Origin: Prostheceraeus crozeri
Taxonomy: Eukaryota > Platyhelminthes > Polycladida > Euryleptidae
NCBI GenBank assembly: GCA_907163375.1
Contig: CAJQUW010005245.1
Coordinates: 186,001 to 250,000 of the forward strand
Direction of reading: 5' to 3'
Length of the DNA: 64,000 nucleotides
In this document: positions 47,560 to 60,100 of the stretch, one piece after another
Layout of the letters: the number at the start of each line of letters is the position of its first letter
Numbering within the stretch: position 1 is the first letter of the stretch
Notes under the pieces: model-generated
Seen by the model: the letters and a program-made list of their open reading frames with translations, nothing else
Told to the model about the DNA's origin: nothing
Database searches by the model: none
Translations under genes and position numbers: made by a program

Positions 47560-49889
47560 TTAAATACGTGTTTGGCACACTTAGTCAAGTAACTCACATG
47601 CAGTCAGGTTTATCGTAGAAAGGTTTAGATTTCTCTGTTGATTGTTTCTAATGATGTTCAATTGCTCATATCTTGTCTGAGACCACAACAGGTAGCATCC
47701 TAAGAAATTAGTCACTCTTCTATTGCTCTACAATTTCAATCACCGTCAGAAAATATCAACTACAAATTTGATATCACCAGAATGATACCTGCAGCCTGTA
47801 TCAGCCCGCAACCAGTAGAGGTAGTTTGTTTACCTTGAGTGTTTCTATTACAGGATTGATCTTTTCAACCATCCACATAGTGATTCCTTCTCTGTATCGC
47901 CGTTTTGTCGTCTTCATCGTGAAATCAGTGATTTCCATTCGGTTTTCATTCCATTATATCTTGCTGGTTTGTCCCGCCTTGTTATGTGGTTCAGCATAAG
48001 TATGCGCTGAGAGTACCAGTACTTAGAAGTTCTATAAAGGAAAGAGCCAATATTAGGGTGTTATTCGATCCATCATCGAACAGCGTCCGCTCTTTGCGTA
48101 GGTGTTGACAAGAAGAGTAGCAATAAGCTACAAAAATTATTCGTTTATGTCATGACATCATTTGCGGAAACCATTAAGCCATAAATTGCCACAATGAAAT
48201 GAGAGTGTACGATGTTTCCTTCGTAACCATGATGTCTGGAAAACAGTATCCACTTTGAACTTCCGTTGTCTAACTTTTGGACAATCATTGTCCTTCGTTC
48301 CACACGTTTTTTACAACACAATAACTTTTATTCTGAAAGTAGATACAAGCGCCTTACAAAGCTATGTACAGGAAAGATACAAGAGTCACAAAAGTTACAA
48401 GAGCCGGTATACTGATATATGAAGGTCACAAAACGGAAACGAGGCTACTCATGGGATTGTGCCGGCATCAAAGAGCGGGCTTTAGATAAATCAATATCTG
48501 TCGGCTCAACAGACAGTGTCTTAGTCCATAATGTTCGGGAACCTCTCACACATAGCAGTCTTGATCGGAGGAGTGCGAATGAGATCTTCGTACGCAACCA
48601 ATTTGTTGTGACTGCTGGATCAAGACGAAATTTTTAAGATAGTCTGTCTGAGAGATTTGAGAAGAAATGATGGGCTTTTCTGCCATATCCCCATGACCAC
48701 TGCAAATGACTGGTGTGAATGTGCCACCTTCTATCTGAATGAAAGCCGCTGCACACGTTTGTCTGCAGTACAAGACTGCAGCAAAACCGATGTCTTTTAT
48801 CTGCATTACACGTTTTCATGTATCGTTGTTTTGCACATACAACTTATTATTATTACTTTTATTAATTTTATCAGGATCGCCTTTCGCGAATAAGCCCATA
48901 TTGAAGTTAAAAAGTCACTTCAAATATGAAAACCATCTGGGATTATGCATCATCCTTGAATTCACCATTTTGACTCCTCTATCTTCAGTGCATCTGTCGT
49001 GTGCTCACAGATCTTTGTAATAGACTTCACTTCATCCATCTTGTTGTCAGAAGTCTGAAACGAGATAATCGTCGTCTCTTGTACAACCTTTCATCATGAG
49101 CTATGAAGTTATCTTCTTTTAGATAAACCAGGAACGTTCAATTTGCAATTTAAATTCTATTTGTAATTTTTTTACAAGATTGCTTAAAGGACAATTAAAT
49201 AAAAATGTGATCTCATATCTCAACATCTCTGTCTGCCGGTAAAATGGGCATATTTATTGCGTCTTAAACCAGACGAGATTAGAAAAATACAATCAATAAA
49301 ATCACTTCACATCTTATCTATCAATGGGACACAGACTATTTCAAGTAACTGAATCGTGGAAACACTTCTACAAACCCCTGAGAGACCGTAAAATGCCGTA
49401 AAAATGTCTTGTTCAAGGGTTTGATGTCAACTTCTTTAAATCAACAGTTTTATATTTGGCTGTGGTGTTTCCCTCGTTAAAGATTAATAGCCTGTCCGGT
49501 TTCCGGACATGACGAAAGGATGGTATTAAAATTGTCTGTTTGAATATGAGAAAACTCTCTGGTTTTCTGCTTCGCATGTTTAACACACTTTTTGTATTAT
49601 GGAAATTAAGTCTATACTTTATATCAATTCTGTAAAGTTCAACTCCAAAATTTCTCACTCAGTTTTAAGAATTTAGTAACGTTATGGGAAATTTATATCG
49701 AACTTCTAAATTTCTTGAAATGTAAGAGTTTAGTGTCTTGCATTTAGTTCAGTGTGAGCTCGGAAGCTCTGATATGACATGTTTTCAAACTCAGTTTCAG
49801 CTCTCATGTATAGAATTATACGACACATTAATTGACACTAGTAGAAAAATGTGCAATGGTATGCACGACATTTTTCTCTTTCCTCACTG
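47560..49889. other. No firm feature
   Basis: The 86-codon minus-strand frame at 48546-48806 has plausible amino-acid composition but no known domain or splice context. Nothing else seen. Confidence 0.4.
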
Positions 49890-49985
49890 CGTAGCAGTGG
49901 CTATGTGAATGGTTTATCGATCTTATGGTCAAGAGTTCGAACCCCGAAGGTGTTATTTGAAAGTCAGTAGGACGGGCATCCGGGT
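49890..49985 (+). mobile_element. tRNA-derived SINE, family 1, diverged 5' fragment
   Basis: gtagcagtggctatgtgaat (A-box region) and agttcgaaccccgaagg (B box) are followed by gacgggcatccgggtct, where family homology stops. It is the mirror case of the 36556 copy: head kept, tail lost. Confidence 0.65.
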
Positions 49986-52413
49986 CTTTCTTGCTAAAGT
50001 TCATTGATCCAAAAGAAACAGATTTGATTCAGACATTTGGGCAGGGCCTTCGGCGTCTAGCGAATTCTGCACATTTTTCATTTCATATGCAAAGGAGGAG
50101 AATCCTAAAGCAAAAATTTTTCAACCTTAGGGTCTAGTCTTTGGTATTTGATCGAAGATTGTGGAAAAGATTGGTGCGCTTAGCCCAAGTTTTCCCAGCC
50201 TTGTTTTCAGAGAGTGTGCAATAAATTGTAGTAATTATTGGGATAGCAATATAATAGTCACTGTAAATTGTAATGAAAATTGGAACTGTCACTAGCGTTC
50301 TTGGCTTTCCAGGCTCGACTGCTATGCAGACAGAGGGGCTGATGGTTCAACAAATTGCATCAAAATTCCGCTTTTTGAATGATTACAGCCTCCATTCTTA
50401 AAAATTCTTGACACATCTTTTGTAAAATAACAACTGTAGGCGGAAACAAGATCGATAAAATTCGACAAAATGAGGATATTCTGTTATTATTTCTCGATGC
50501 TGCCATTGACAATAGTTCCTGAATGAGTTTCCTGTACACAACAATATTTCCTTCTTGTTGTCTCTTTGAAATAATGACATTAATATGAGTATTTATCATG
50601 AGTCTTACCCAATTTCAAGAATTGAGCATAGCGTAGTAAATCTGAGGCTGCTGTTAATAATGAGTGGGCGAATTAATCATTTATATAACGTATTTTATGT
50701 AACCAAATATCAAGATTTAAATATTAGATGACAGTGTTACATAAAAGGGTAAAATTCGGCCATGCATTCATTCATTGGATATGAATCAATCAGACAGGGA
50801 GCGATAATCATCTGCCTGATTGCCTTAAATCCACCAAATGGCAGTGATTATTGAGTTTTTGTGCTAAAATAAGAATAACTGACTTATAAAGTGAACTTGA
50901 ACTCAAGGGAAGTGAAATGTAGGCACAAAAACATATGGTTCGATAATTTACCATACATCGAGTCGTACGGTAATCCTGAACCTGAAGTTGTTTTGATTTC
51001 AATCTCGTAGATATTATCAATAATGGCGAAGCCTTCATTGACGCAGAAGTAATGTAAATTCTCATGTCTAGTCGCCTATTTGACAACTGCTCTATTTAGG
51101 AACATTTGAAGTAATAGTTCTCGAATCATTTTTTATGTTGGTAACATTTTTTCAATTTTATTGTATTAATATTATGTACTGTATATATATTACATATAAA
51201 AATAGTATATAATTTTTGATGAACTTTATCATTATTGCACTATAATAATTTAGATAATGCAAAGAACTCTAGCAAATATGTTCTTCAAAAAATGTGTTTT
51301 TAAACAATATTATGTGTGTATTAAGTTTCTTGGTCATAAATGGGTTCCATTTGGAACAGGAATCACAAGCAGATCATTTTTCAGATGAGTATGCTTCCGA
51401 TCGATTACATAACGAGATTGTACTACGATCTTCCAGGTGTGAAAAATTACACCGGATCCTCAATCTAGAAAGAGAGAGAGAGAGAGAGCAGATGCCGTGT
51501 ATGAATTAATTCAATAATGAATTATGTCACCAGCAGCAACATGATCAGGAGCGCGCGCGGTTCTATACATATCAGATGCACAGTTTAAAAATTCCAACAG
51601 TTCGTTAGAAATTACAAAGTACAAATTCCACATAAAAATCCATTCACATTTTCAGCGAAATCCATAATTTACAATTTTTTTGGTTCACGCGTATTCAATT
51701 TTTTGAATATGCACTTGAAATTCGTAAAATTTTCGTGATGGATATGACTGGATCTACTATTTTCTTAAAAATGGTGTCAAAGTCTCGGTTCTTAAACCCG
51801 AAAATCGAATATATGAACGACATTTAACATCAGTCAATTGAATGTAGAAGGTTTCGGCATTGTTGACAGAAGACAATTATCTTGGACTCGAAAAATCACG
51901 TTTTCGTGACACGGTTTCAGAACCTAAATACAAAAATCAAATTACCGGTATTGATTGACTTCCCTGCCATGTTTATTTTGTAAAAAGAACATATTTACAT
52001 AAAACTGAGAAATTGTAATGCAGAAGAATGCAGTCTGCTCATTGTTTCCTGGATTACTAAAAAATCGATGTATTCATATTCATGTGAATGTTTTGCGTCC
52101 GACTCTAGCATTTGACAAAGGAGCCGCTGAGAATCTAACATATGAACATCTTCACAATAATCATTGAGTTGAAAGTTGTATGTGAGATTTTCGGCGCTCA
52201 TCAGAGAAAGTCACACTTAACACTAACACTAGTTTACATTTTTGCTGAAGTCATTCAATTAGATACGAGCATGATAGATACGTGGAATTGAGTGTCGAGC
52301 AATCCTTAGATATACCGTATTTGTAAAGAAAAACTCAACTGAAATCTGTGTAAGTCGCACGACTAATTGCGTATCAATTTCAGAGTTGAAAGACCCCGTA
52401 ATAAAAATACATA
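49986..52413. other. No recognisable feature except a microsatellite
   Basis: The only distinct item is an (AG)9 tract at 51471-51488. Otherwise AT-rich DNA with frames below 95 codons. Confidence 0.45.
51471..51488. repeat. (AG)9 microsatellite
   Basis: Eighteen bases of uninterrupted AG repeats, directly visible. Confidence 0.9.
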
Positions 52414-52422
52414 TAGTCAGAC

Positions 52423-52627
52423 GGGGTAAATTTCGTGAGTTTTTTAAAAACTTTGATTTGGTGGCTGCACACTTGCTCCGTTTTGTCTGCAATTTTAGCC
52501 ATAAGTTTGTGAATATGATCGCTAGAGACTGTTATTTTGTATTCTACTTATATTGAATACTTTTTATGCAAATTTGAAAAGACTATTCGCGAAATTTAAC
52601 CCTGAAAATGAGGTAGATTTCGCGAAC
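52423..52627. repeat. Left cluster of the ttcgcgaaatttacccc motif
   Basis: Three copies: ggggtaaatttcgtgag near 52422, then a head-to-head pair ttcgcgaaatttaaccctg and gaggtagatttcgcgaa (about 52588-52626). They match the right-hand cluster and may be transposase-binding sites. Confidence 0.7.
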
Positions 52628-53034
52628 GTCATATTTGCAACCCATCTTTTGAACGATAAAAAAAAACTATCTATAAGTGCATAGACATGTCTTTACCATT
52701 CGGCATTCAAGTTTGACAAACCGGTAATCAACTTTGACAAAATTTTTTGGCACGGTCTATATATACTTTTATCAACTTTGAGAAGTAATTGTATTGATTT
52801 TTCATTAATCAATTATATCTAATCACTAAATTAGCTTTCTAAATTAAGTATATCTAATCACTAAATTAACAAAATATGCAATTAATACTTAATTACAATT
52901 TCAGCTTCATCTCATCAAACCCACTGGTTTTATAATTCAATTTCAATGGTATTCTAACTCTAAAGAGAGGAGAAATTCTTTCAACTCTGAAAAACTTTAC
53001 TTCTGCAACGTTGGGTAACAAACGGTTATGGAAG

Positions 53035-54067
53035 TCACTGTAAAGGCTCTCTTGTCACGCACTTTGCTGCAACACGGTCTACCTCTCGATAGAATCCTCG
53101 AATTTTTTCACGTGTTAGTTCTTGGAAACTCTGAGGTACCAACTGCAAAAGACGACCTTCTCTATATGCAGCTAGAGACTGTCCAGCTTCACGTGCATTT
53201 TCAGCATCCAACTCTGGCTGAAATTCTCGCAGCTGACGTTTGATGCAGGCTTTGAGGACACTGAAGCACCCCTCCACTGGGTTGAGCTGGGGTGAGTAAG
53301 GAGCATCGAATCTCCGAATCTAGTGCTGCTGCTGGACTCCAATAAAATTGTCACCACATCTATGTATTGGGGCACTGTCCATATAAATGACACAAGCCTC
53401 ACCTCCAATTAAAGCAGACAATTCTGTCATGAACTCCGCGAAGTGAGCCGCCGCTCCACCAACATAGGCCTCGTGGTGAATGATTGCACCACTGTCATCA
53501 ACGGCTAAAATGATGTTGATATTCTTTCCCCGACAGTTACGAATCCTCTCCATTGCTCGGGAACCAATTCGCCTCCTTCCTTGAGTCCGTCTGGTGTATC
53601 AATTATACCCACATTCATCTAGGTAAATGAACCTTTCTTCGGAGTTCTTGTTGATAGTCCAAGTAAAATTGTCGTCGTTTCTCAATGTTTTCTTGTGTGT
53701 TTCGGCCAACAGGTTCATTTCTTGCCAGTTTAAGTGAATACAGACATCCATCCAAAATACGACCGATTGTACGCTCTGATACAACATTGTTTACTTTTTC
53801 TTTCAATTGCTGCAGTGTAATCAAAGGATTTTCCTCTACGAAATTTATAAGCAGTTCTTCTATTTGTGGGGTGCGTTTCGTAAGTGATTCCCGTCTTCCT
53901 CCTTGAGTGTTCTTTTCAGTTCGATTGCTCTTAATTATCATGTAAGCTGTTGTTCTTTTGATTCCAAGGTCTTCCGCCAAAGAAATAAAATCTTCTCCTC
54001 GAATTGCTTTCTCGATAATGGCTTTACGCTTTTCATTGCTTATTTGGGAGTTTCTTCTGTTCGGCAT
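53035..54067 (-). pseudogene. DD34E transposase (IS630/Tc1/mariner type), disrupted
   Basis: Transposases of this type cut the element at its ends and join it to TA sites. Reading 54067 downward: an N-terminal helix-turn-helix part (SLAEDLGIKRTTAYMIIKS, about residues 29-47) and a second one (LITLQQLKEKVNNVVSERTI). Then, after one frameshift near 53640, IYLDECGYN with the first catalytic Asp, an in-frame TGA, RGKNINIILAV, VIYMDSAPIHR with the second Asp, an in-frame TAG, and YSPQLNPVEGCFSVLKACIK with the Glu. Counting across the stop, 34 residues separate the second Asp and the Glu, hence DD34E. One frameshift plus two stops make it inactive, but decay is mild. Confidence 0.85.
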
Positions 54068-54149
54068 GCTTGGTCTTTGAAATCCTGATCGGAAAATCGG
54101 TGAAACATGAATAGTGAGTCACGAATTCCACAGTGTGAATTCCCCTCAA

Positions 54150-54232
54150 CCAATAGAGGCTTCGCAATGAACGATCAATAAAGTCATCGTAATGAACGAC
54201 GAATAAAGGCTTCGTTATCAACGACTGTTTGT
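54150..54232 (+). repeat. Short direct repeat 5' of the transposase gene
   Basis: The words ggcttcgcaatgaacgatca, catcgtaatgaacgacga and ggcttcgttatcaacgac recur in tandem, period about 30 bases, just upstream of the transposase start. Confidence 0.55.
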
Positions 54233-54415
54233 TAGCAACTTCTGAAATGCAAGATTCTTTCAATGCACCACGGTCACTCAGTTCAATCCAGTTGAGGAAT
54301 TCCACAGCGATTTTTATGAGTACTTGAAATTTTCAAGTGCGTAATCAACATACACTGTAATTACTTGAAAAAGTTGATAAAAGTATATTACTACGTGTAC
54401 ATGCCAAAAAATTTT

Positions 54416-54515
54416 GTCAAAGTTGAATGCCAGTTTGTCAAAGTTGATTGCCGGTTTGTCAAAGTTGATTGCCGGTTTGTCAAAGTTGAATGCCGGTTTG
54501 TCAAACTTGAATGCC
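54416..54515 (+). repeat. Five 21-bp tandem units inside the right terminus
   Basis: gtcaaagttgaatgccagttt is followed by four close variants (gtcaaagttgattgccggtt type), ending at gtcaaacttgaatgccg. The left terminus (about 52700-52742) has only two such units in inverted orientation. Confidence 0.85.
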
Positions 54516-55171
54516 GAATGGTGTAATGTAATTAATGTAATTAACAGATGCTCTAATTCGACCTAAAATCGGAATTGTAGGTATAAGGCGACGTACAAAA
54601 AAATACAAAATGTTTACAAATTACGCAAATGTTGGTCTATTAAAGAAAGGAAACGTTCATTCTTCACTTTGAATGTCTTTTATACCTGGCGATTTCAAAG
54701 AACGCCAGGATATCTTTGTAGTTAGGTGCATTCCACCTTCCTTGTGACATGGGCTCACACGAAATTAGGCCGGCGATAATATCGGATAACGGGAAAATAC
54801 CGGTATCCCTTGGGAGGTGTCCCCCATTTCCTCTTGCGTTTGACGTATGTACGAGTCATGTTGAATGATTATAGGCTAGTTTTACACTGTTCAAACTATT
54901 TAGTATGGTGCCCAGGTTTAACTCTGGGATTCCTGTGTTACTAAAAATAACATGCACTTCATAAACTGTCAGGCAATCCCAGGCTAATATAAATAGCTTA
55001 CAAAGCAAATATATGGGAATGCCAAGGGCAGGCTCAATGATGAAAATTAATGTTTTTTTTATACCAATGACTGAAAGATGAAAGATTACATAACATATAG
55101 CATATTTCCGGAAAATGAAGTAAAAAAATACTTAAGATTCAGACTAGCTGATTTTCTTTGATATGCTAAAG

Positions 55172-55588
55172 GTTCGCGAAATTTACCCCGTATAATCGAA
55201 AATACCACGGGGTAAATTTCGCGAAGTCCGTATCGTAATATGAAGACTATGTAGACTTAATTTCGAATCTTATTCGCCTAGGTAATCGTATATGTATATC
55301 TGAATGCATTAAGATAGTATCCATTTAGTCAAAACTTACTGAGACTGAGAAAAGTTTCGAAAGCGTCCGACAAAGTTGATATTTAGAAAATTTTCTATGT
55401 GTTCAAGCTTTAATGTCCAAAATAATATATAAGCACGTTGGCGGTGAATTATTTGGATATCTTAGGACTCCATACACCTGTCTTGACGAATAATGCGTTT
55501 TAGATCTGGTAGTTGCCATTACATCTGAAAATTTTTTTTACTTCTCGAAATTTACCCACTAACCTCGACTTCGCGAAATTTACCCCTG
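55172..55588. repeat. Right cluster of the ttcgcgaaatttacccc motif
   Basis: Four copies: an inverted pair forming a hairpin at about 55172-55226 (ttcgcgaaatttaccccgt and cacggggtaaatttcgcgaa), then two direct copies near 55544 (ttctcgaaatttaccca) and 55570 (ttcgcgaaatttacccc), the last abutting the terminus of the outer element. Confidence 0.75.
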
Positions 55589-55974
55589 CTGACTATAATC
55601 GTCAACATTTCAGGATTCTAAACAACTACTACAGCTAAGATAAAAATAGTAGCATCTCCGCTTCATTGAAGCTTGAAAGAAACTGACATTACGGTTGATT
55701 GACTCGAGGAAGATTCCTTCAGACCATTCAAAAAATCCGCCGTGATCTCATTACAACCCTCTTTGCGACAACACGCGCTGTCATATATCGAAATCTGACG
55801 TTTAAACTTGAACTAAAAATGAATAGATCTGACAAGCGTCAATTCAAATTTACATTGTAATATGTACATGTTTTCAAGAATGCTTTAACACACAATCGTC
55901 ACAAATTACAATGTCGACATACGCTCGCACTGCATTGAGAAGGATGCTGTAAAAAATGTCATATTAATGAAATG

Positions 55975-56175
55975 GTCTCCGTTGCACAGGGGTTAAGTGC
56001 TTGGCCTTTCGATCCTTCAGTCGAGAGGTCGAGCCCCAAGAGTGTCATTGCAAGTCGTGAGGAAGGCATCCGGACTAAGAGAGCACAACGTTCCAGATTA
56101 AAGTCTGACTGTGTCAGCACCGTCCAAGCCCCTAGGAAGGGGAGTAGTAACGTTAAACGATCATTTATTCATTCA
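55975..56175 (+). mobile_element. tRNA-derived SINE, family 1, with 10-bp target duplication
   Basis: Flanked by taatgaaatg on both sides (55965-55974 and 56176-56185). The body has tctccgttgcacaggggtta (A box), ggtcgagccccaagag (B box), aggaaggcatccggacta, gtcagcaccgtccaagcccc and the tail gtaacgttaaacgatcattt ending in attcattcat. Confidence 0.92.
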
Positions 56176-56185
56176 TAATGAAATG

Positions 56186-56942
56186 AAGGCACTGATTTAC
56201 TCTCATCCAGATTCGATACTTTCTTGCATCCTTGAAAATTCTTTGATTTTAGGTTGAATGGTAAGTGTTTAGCGACGACACAACCGACGAGCATTCATTC
56301 TTTGAACTACAATATAGTTAGGATTGAGATCGCTCAATTCTAACCGTTTATCCGATAGACGATTTTTATGGACAAATACATTATTTGAAAACGCAATTAT
56401 GTAAATCCAGTGAAGCAGTTTTTGTGTTTGGGGAAAACAAAGGAGATTTGCTCTTATATGTGTAATATTTATGCGATGAACTATCTGTCACCTTTCATCA
56501 TTTCTATGTTCCATATGTGTATGTTTTCTCAGTCACCCATCCTTCTCTCAAGTTTTTCAAGCTATACTCCTGCAACATATGCAATTGTGCTTTTGCATGA
56601 AGATTGTTTATATGCATAAGTTCATGAAAATGTATCCTTAGACTCATGATTAAAGGGAGTGGTGGATGGAGGTCGCATTTCCAATCCCGCGTGAGATTCG
56701 AATGACTCTTTCTGAAGCCTTGAGGTTACAAACCTAGTCCGTATCATCAAGCTTTTTTTGGCAAAACAAAGTCAACGAGAAGCCACGTGTTGAATCATTA
56801 TCTGGACATCCATATATATTTCAATGGAGACAAAAATAAACTTTCTCCGAAGAACGCGTTTCAGAGCGATAATCGGCTCCTTCGTCAGCGGAACCTTTAT
56901 TCCAATAAAATACATCGCTTTTATATTGTGTCGATAAAATGT
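56186..56942. other. No recognisable feature
   Basis: AT-rich DNA with a possible, very weak tRNA-like box at about 56695. Confidence 0.35.
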
Positions 56943-57131
56943 AAGGAAATGATAAAACACCAATCAATTCAGTCGGCTGATAGTCCACACAATTTTGATA
57001 TCGATTCAGACGCAAATTTCATCAACGCACTTTGAAGGTCATGTATTGTCATGGTCGTGGTCACGGTCATGGATCAAAATTTTGTGGACTGTCAGCCGAG
57101 TGTGAATTGATTGGTGTCTTATCGTTTCCTT
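56943..57131. repeat. Hairpin MITE with ~57-bp arms
   Basis: Left arm 56943-56999 (aaggaaatgataaaacacca, caatcaattcagtcggctga) and right arm 57073-57131 (gtcagccgagtgtgaattga, ttggtgtcttatcgtttcct) are reverse complements with a few mismatches and one small insertion. The loop of about 73 bases contains catggtcgtggtcacggtcatgg. Confidence 0.75.
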
Positions 57132-60100
57132 TGAGAAAGCATTCTTTTATATCATGTGACCCTTTGAGAAAGTGGAGATTCAACTTAGTTTGCATGAAGT
57201 CAACCTAATATGAAGAATACAAGCAACTCATTGTCAGAAACACAAAAAGTCATTGAAAATGAAAATATTTCACTCATCTTGCGTCTTGACCTCGGATTTC
57301 TGAATTTTATGTCCTCACACTCAAGACTGATAAATGTGATCATCTATTCTCACTTTTATTTACTGTCCAACAATCTCACCTCTCCCCATTGCATAATAGT
57401 TGTTGACTGTGCGACAGTTGAAAAGCAGATCAGCTGTCATACAGTTCAAGCAACTGAACTTCAAAGGACATTCCTTCAATGTAGCCGGTATTTGCTGATG
57501 TGGTAATTCTCAACAGGGATTTGAAATTGAACTGCAAATGTCGTGATGTCCTCTCAATCAATATTGCCGTCATAAACGACACATATAATATACCAACATT
57601 ACAAGTACATGTACTTCGATTCTCGAAAAGTGATATCTCTCAAACTATTCATACTTTCACAATTCAAATTTCATGGCAATTTAGTGTGCCAAATTGAGTT
57701 TCACTCAGTCATGCTCCTAAGATTGGTGAACAGTGACTGTAGCTGCAGGTGAATTGCTTCTCATATCACACCCTCTCGTAACTTATCCTTCAATTACATG
57801 GACTACAGGGATCAGAATGCAAAGGGTCAAAGTTTGATCCAATCAAAAGGAGCTAGCAATGAGTAAAATCACATAAATGGATGCCATGTCTAGTGCTTCA
57901 ACTTTCGAATTAGAGCATGTAACAAAGAAGAAAAGGAAGCTTAATAATAGCTTTATTACATGTGCTCTTCTGTCAACATATGGAAAAGTCAAGAGATTCA
58001 AAACTGTTGGAAATGTATGCTGCTATTGCTATGTTTTTCATCCGTTATACATAGCAGAATCGTCAGTCAACAAATAAATTATTCAACTGAATACTGTATA
58101 CAGGAGGTACGGGATTGTGAGCTGTATTATTTTTTCGAGACACATATTTAAAAACTGATGTCACAATAAGATTTGCAAACGATATATCTTTTGAAAATTT
58201 GTAGACTTGTATCAAAATGATGCTAAAGTTCAGTTCTTGAATCTGAAAGTATTATGCAGTATTATGGACGCAATATATTCATGAACCATCACTATATCGT
58301 CAAGAGACAGCGAATTTCTCAAACTTTTCTATGAATATATACGTGGGAGACTCGAAGTGTTTGTTTCATTTTCTTGAAATACACAATTCCAGGCAGATCG
58401 GATAAGCACCTGTAGAATTTCCAGCCTGAGTGAAGTGCATGCATGACTACTCCCTCCAACGTGATAATTCACGGTGACTTCTAGGATTGTTCCAACTACA
58501 GTGTTCTCTGTGATGAAATGATTATGGTCCTAAGAAGTCGTGGGATCATTTTGAGTAACAACTGATAAGATGAAGAACAAGACAAAATTTAATGGCTTAA
58601 CCATTGAACATTATTTTACCTAGCATCAACGGTTTTTGGTCGTCTCTACATAAAAAATGAAGAACTGCGGTGACCATCTATCTGAGACAAGACAAAACTT
58701 AGCACACACGCACACGATTAACGCGAAGGAAAGCTGTGGATGCGCTCGCACATCTATGCTTCGTTACGTTTCACACTATCACCTCTAATTCAAGAAGCAC
58801 AGGCTGAAAATGAATGAAATTCGATAGCTGGATAGAAAATACCCTCAGCTACAATTATCTGATTTTTTTGGAGGTTGGTTAACTTCAGCAAGTTTTGGAT
58901 AAATCTTAAAACGAGGGGAATATAGCCTTTAAGTGCCAAATTAATTAGTATCAAAAAGTACTCTCTCCAATAGTCTGTCGTGAAATTGGTGTGTGATAAC
59001 TTCTGAATGCTTCTGAACGAATAATCGATGCATAGTATATGTTAACCGATGTATGTTTCAAGTTGATTTATTTTGTGAAATATTTCGTCATTTCACATTT
59101 GTAGAATTATAACATCTTCTGCAGTATCAAGCAGCGAACTTCATAATTTATATTATCATTCCGATGAATGTATCGCTATAGGTTATCGAAGGTCACATGA
59201 TTCTCGTGACATTTACGCAAATAACGTCATCTGCCTTAATAATGGATAATTACCCTGACATGTGTGTCAACACGAAATCTTCCATGAAAACTTCAATCAA
59301 GTTATAATTATCACATTAGAATATCAATTATTAAAGATATCATCCCGTCCTTGTTAGCAGACAATCAAAAAAGCTTCTGACCGTCAAATTTCACAATCTT
59401 TTACCGAAGGAGAATGAGTAATTCAATTGACGTAAGAACCTGAGTGCTTCATCCGTCTATCATACGAATGTGCAAGATTTGCGTAGGATGCAAAATGCTT
59501 GTGTGTTTACACGCAATTTTGCTGTGTATTTCACTTTACTTCTTTCGAGTTGAAACTCGCATCCACTTTTGATGAAATTTGGAATGTCCGAAACGCGCTC
59601 CACATAATTGACAGCAGTTAGAGAAACTTATCCACGTATAACGTCTTGATCAGTGCGGGCAGCATATCTTGTTCTGTTTTTTTTAGCACACAGGAGGCTC
59701 AGATTTGCATATGTGGAATTCTTAACTTTGATCAAATGAATCAGGTGATCAGAGTGTGAACTGGACTCGGGCTTGGCCTGGACTTTTTGAAGCACGAATG
59801 GTTGGCGTCGATTTTTGGATAAAATTCCTTGACGACCTCTTAAACTGGACATCTATTTTATGAGGATACACAATCGAGTCTAATTTTGTTCGTAATCTTG
59901 TAGGTCATGTCAAAAACCAGTATCATCAGACAGTGATGATACACACGCATAATCTTCTCTCCAAGAAAAGGAATAATTCTAGCAATATGAAAGGCAAGCA
60001 CGCGGTTACATATTTCGAATTCTTATTTCTTATTATATAGTACGTGATAGGTGCGACCCTACCTCATCGACGTCGTCCAGGATGCTCCTGAATTTACATA

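Larger units (their letters stand above)
52696..54521 (-). mobile_element. Tc1/mariner-superfamily transposon, inserted in the outer element
   Basis: Inverted termini begin ccattcggcattcaagtttg (left) and are mirrored at the right end near 54521. Deeper homology continues through ggca(c/t)g...tatacttttatcaactttg. The left flank is TA; the right flank is TG, perhaps a mutated TA. The right terminus carries five 21-base subrepeats and the left only two. The interior encodes a decayed transposase on the minus strand. Confidence 0.8.
52414..55595. mobile_element. Outer TIR element (TA target) interrupted by an inner transposon
   Basis: Ends are tagtcag(a) on the left and ctgacta on the right, each directly flanked by TA (52412-52413 and 55596-55597). 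This fits Tc1/mariner-type integration. Just inside both ends is ggggtaaatttcg. Without the inner insertion (52696-54521) it would be about 1.36 kb. I see no transposase outside the inner element, so the outer one is non-autonomous. Copies of the motif ttcgcgaaatttacccc mark both flanks. Confidence 0.75.

Noticed and set aside
48546-48806. 86-codon minus-strand frame that reads like protein
   Set aside because: No recognisable family, and frames of this length occur by chance many times in 64 kb. A database search would decide.
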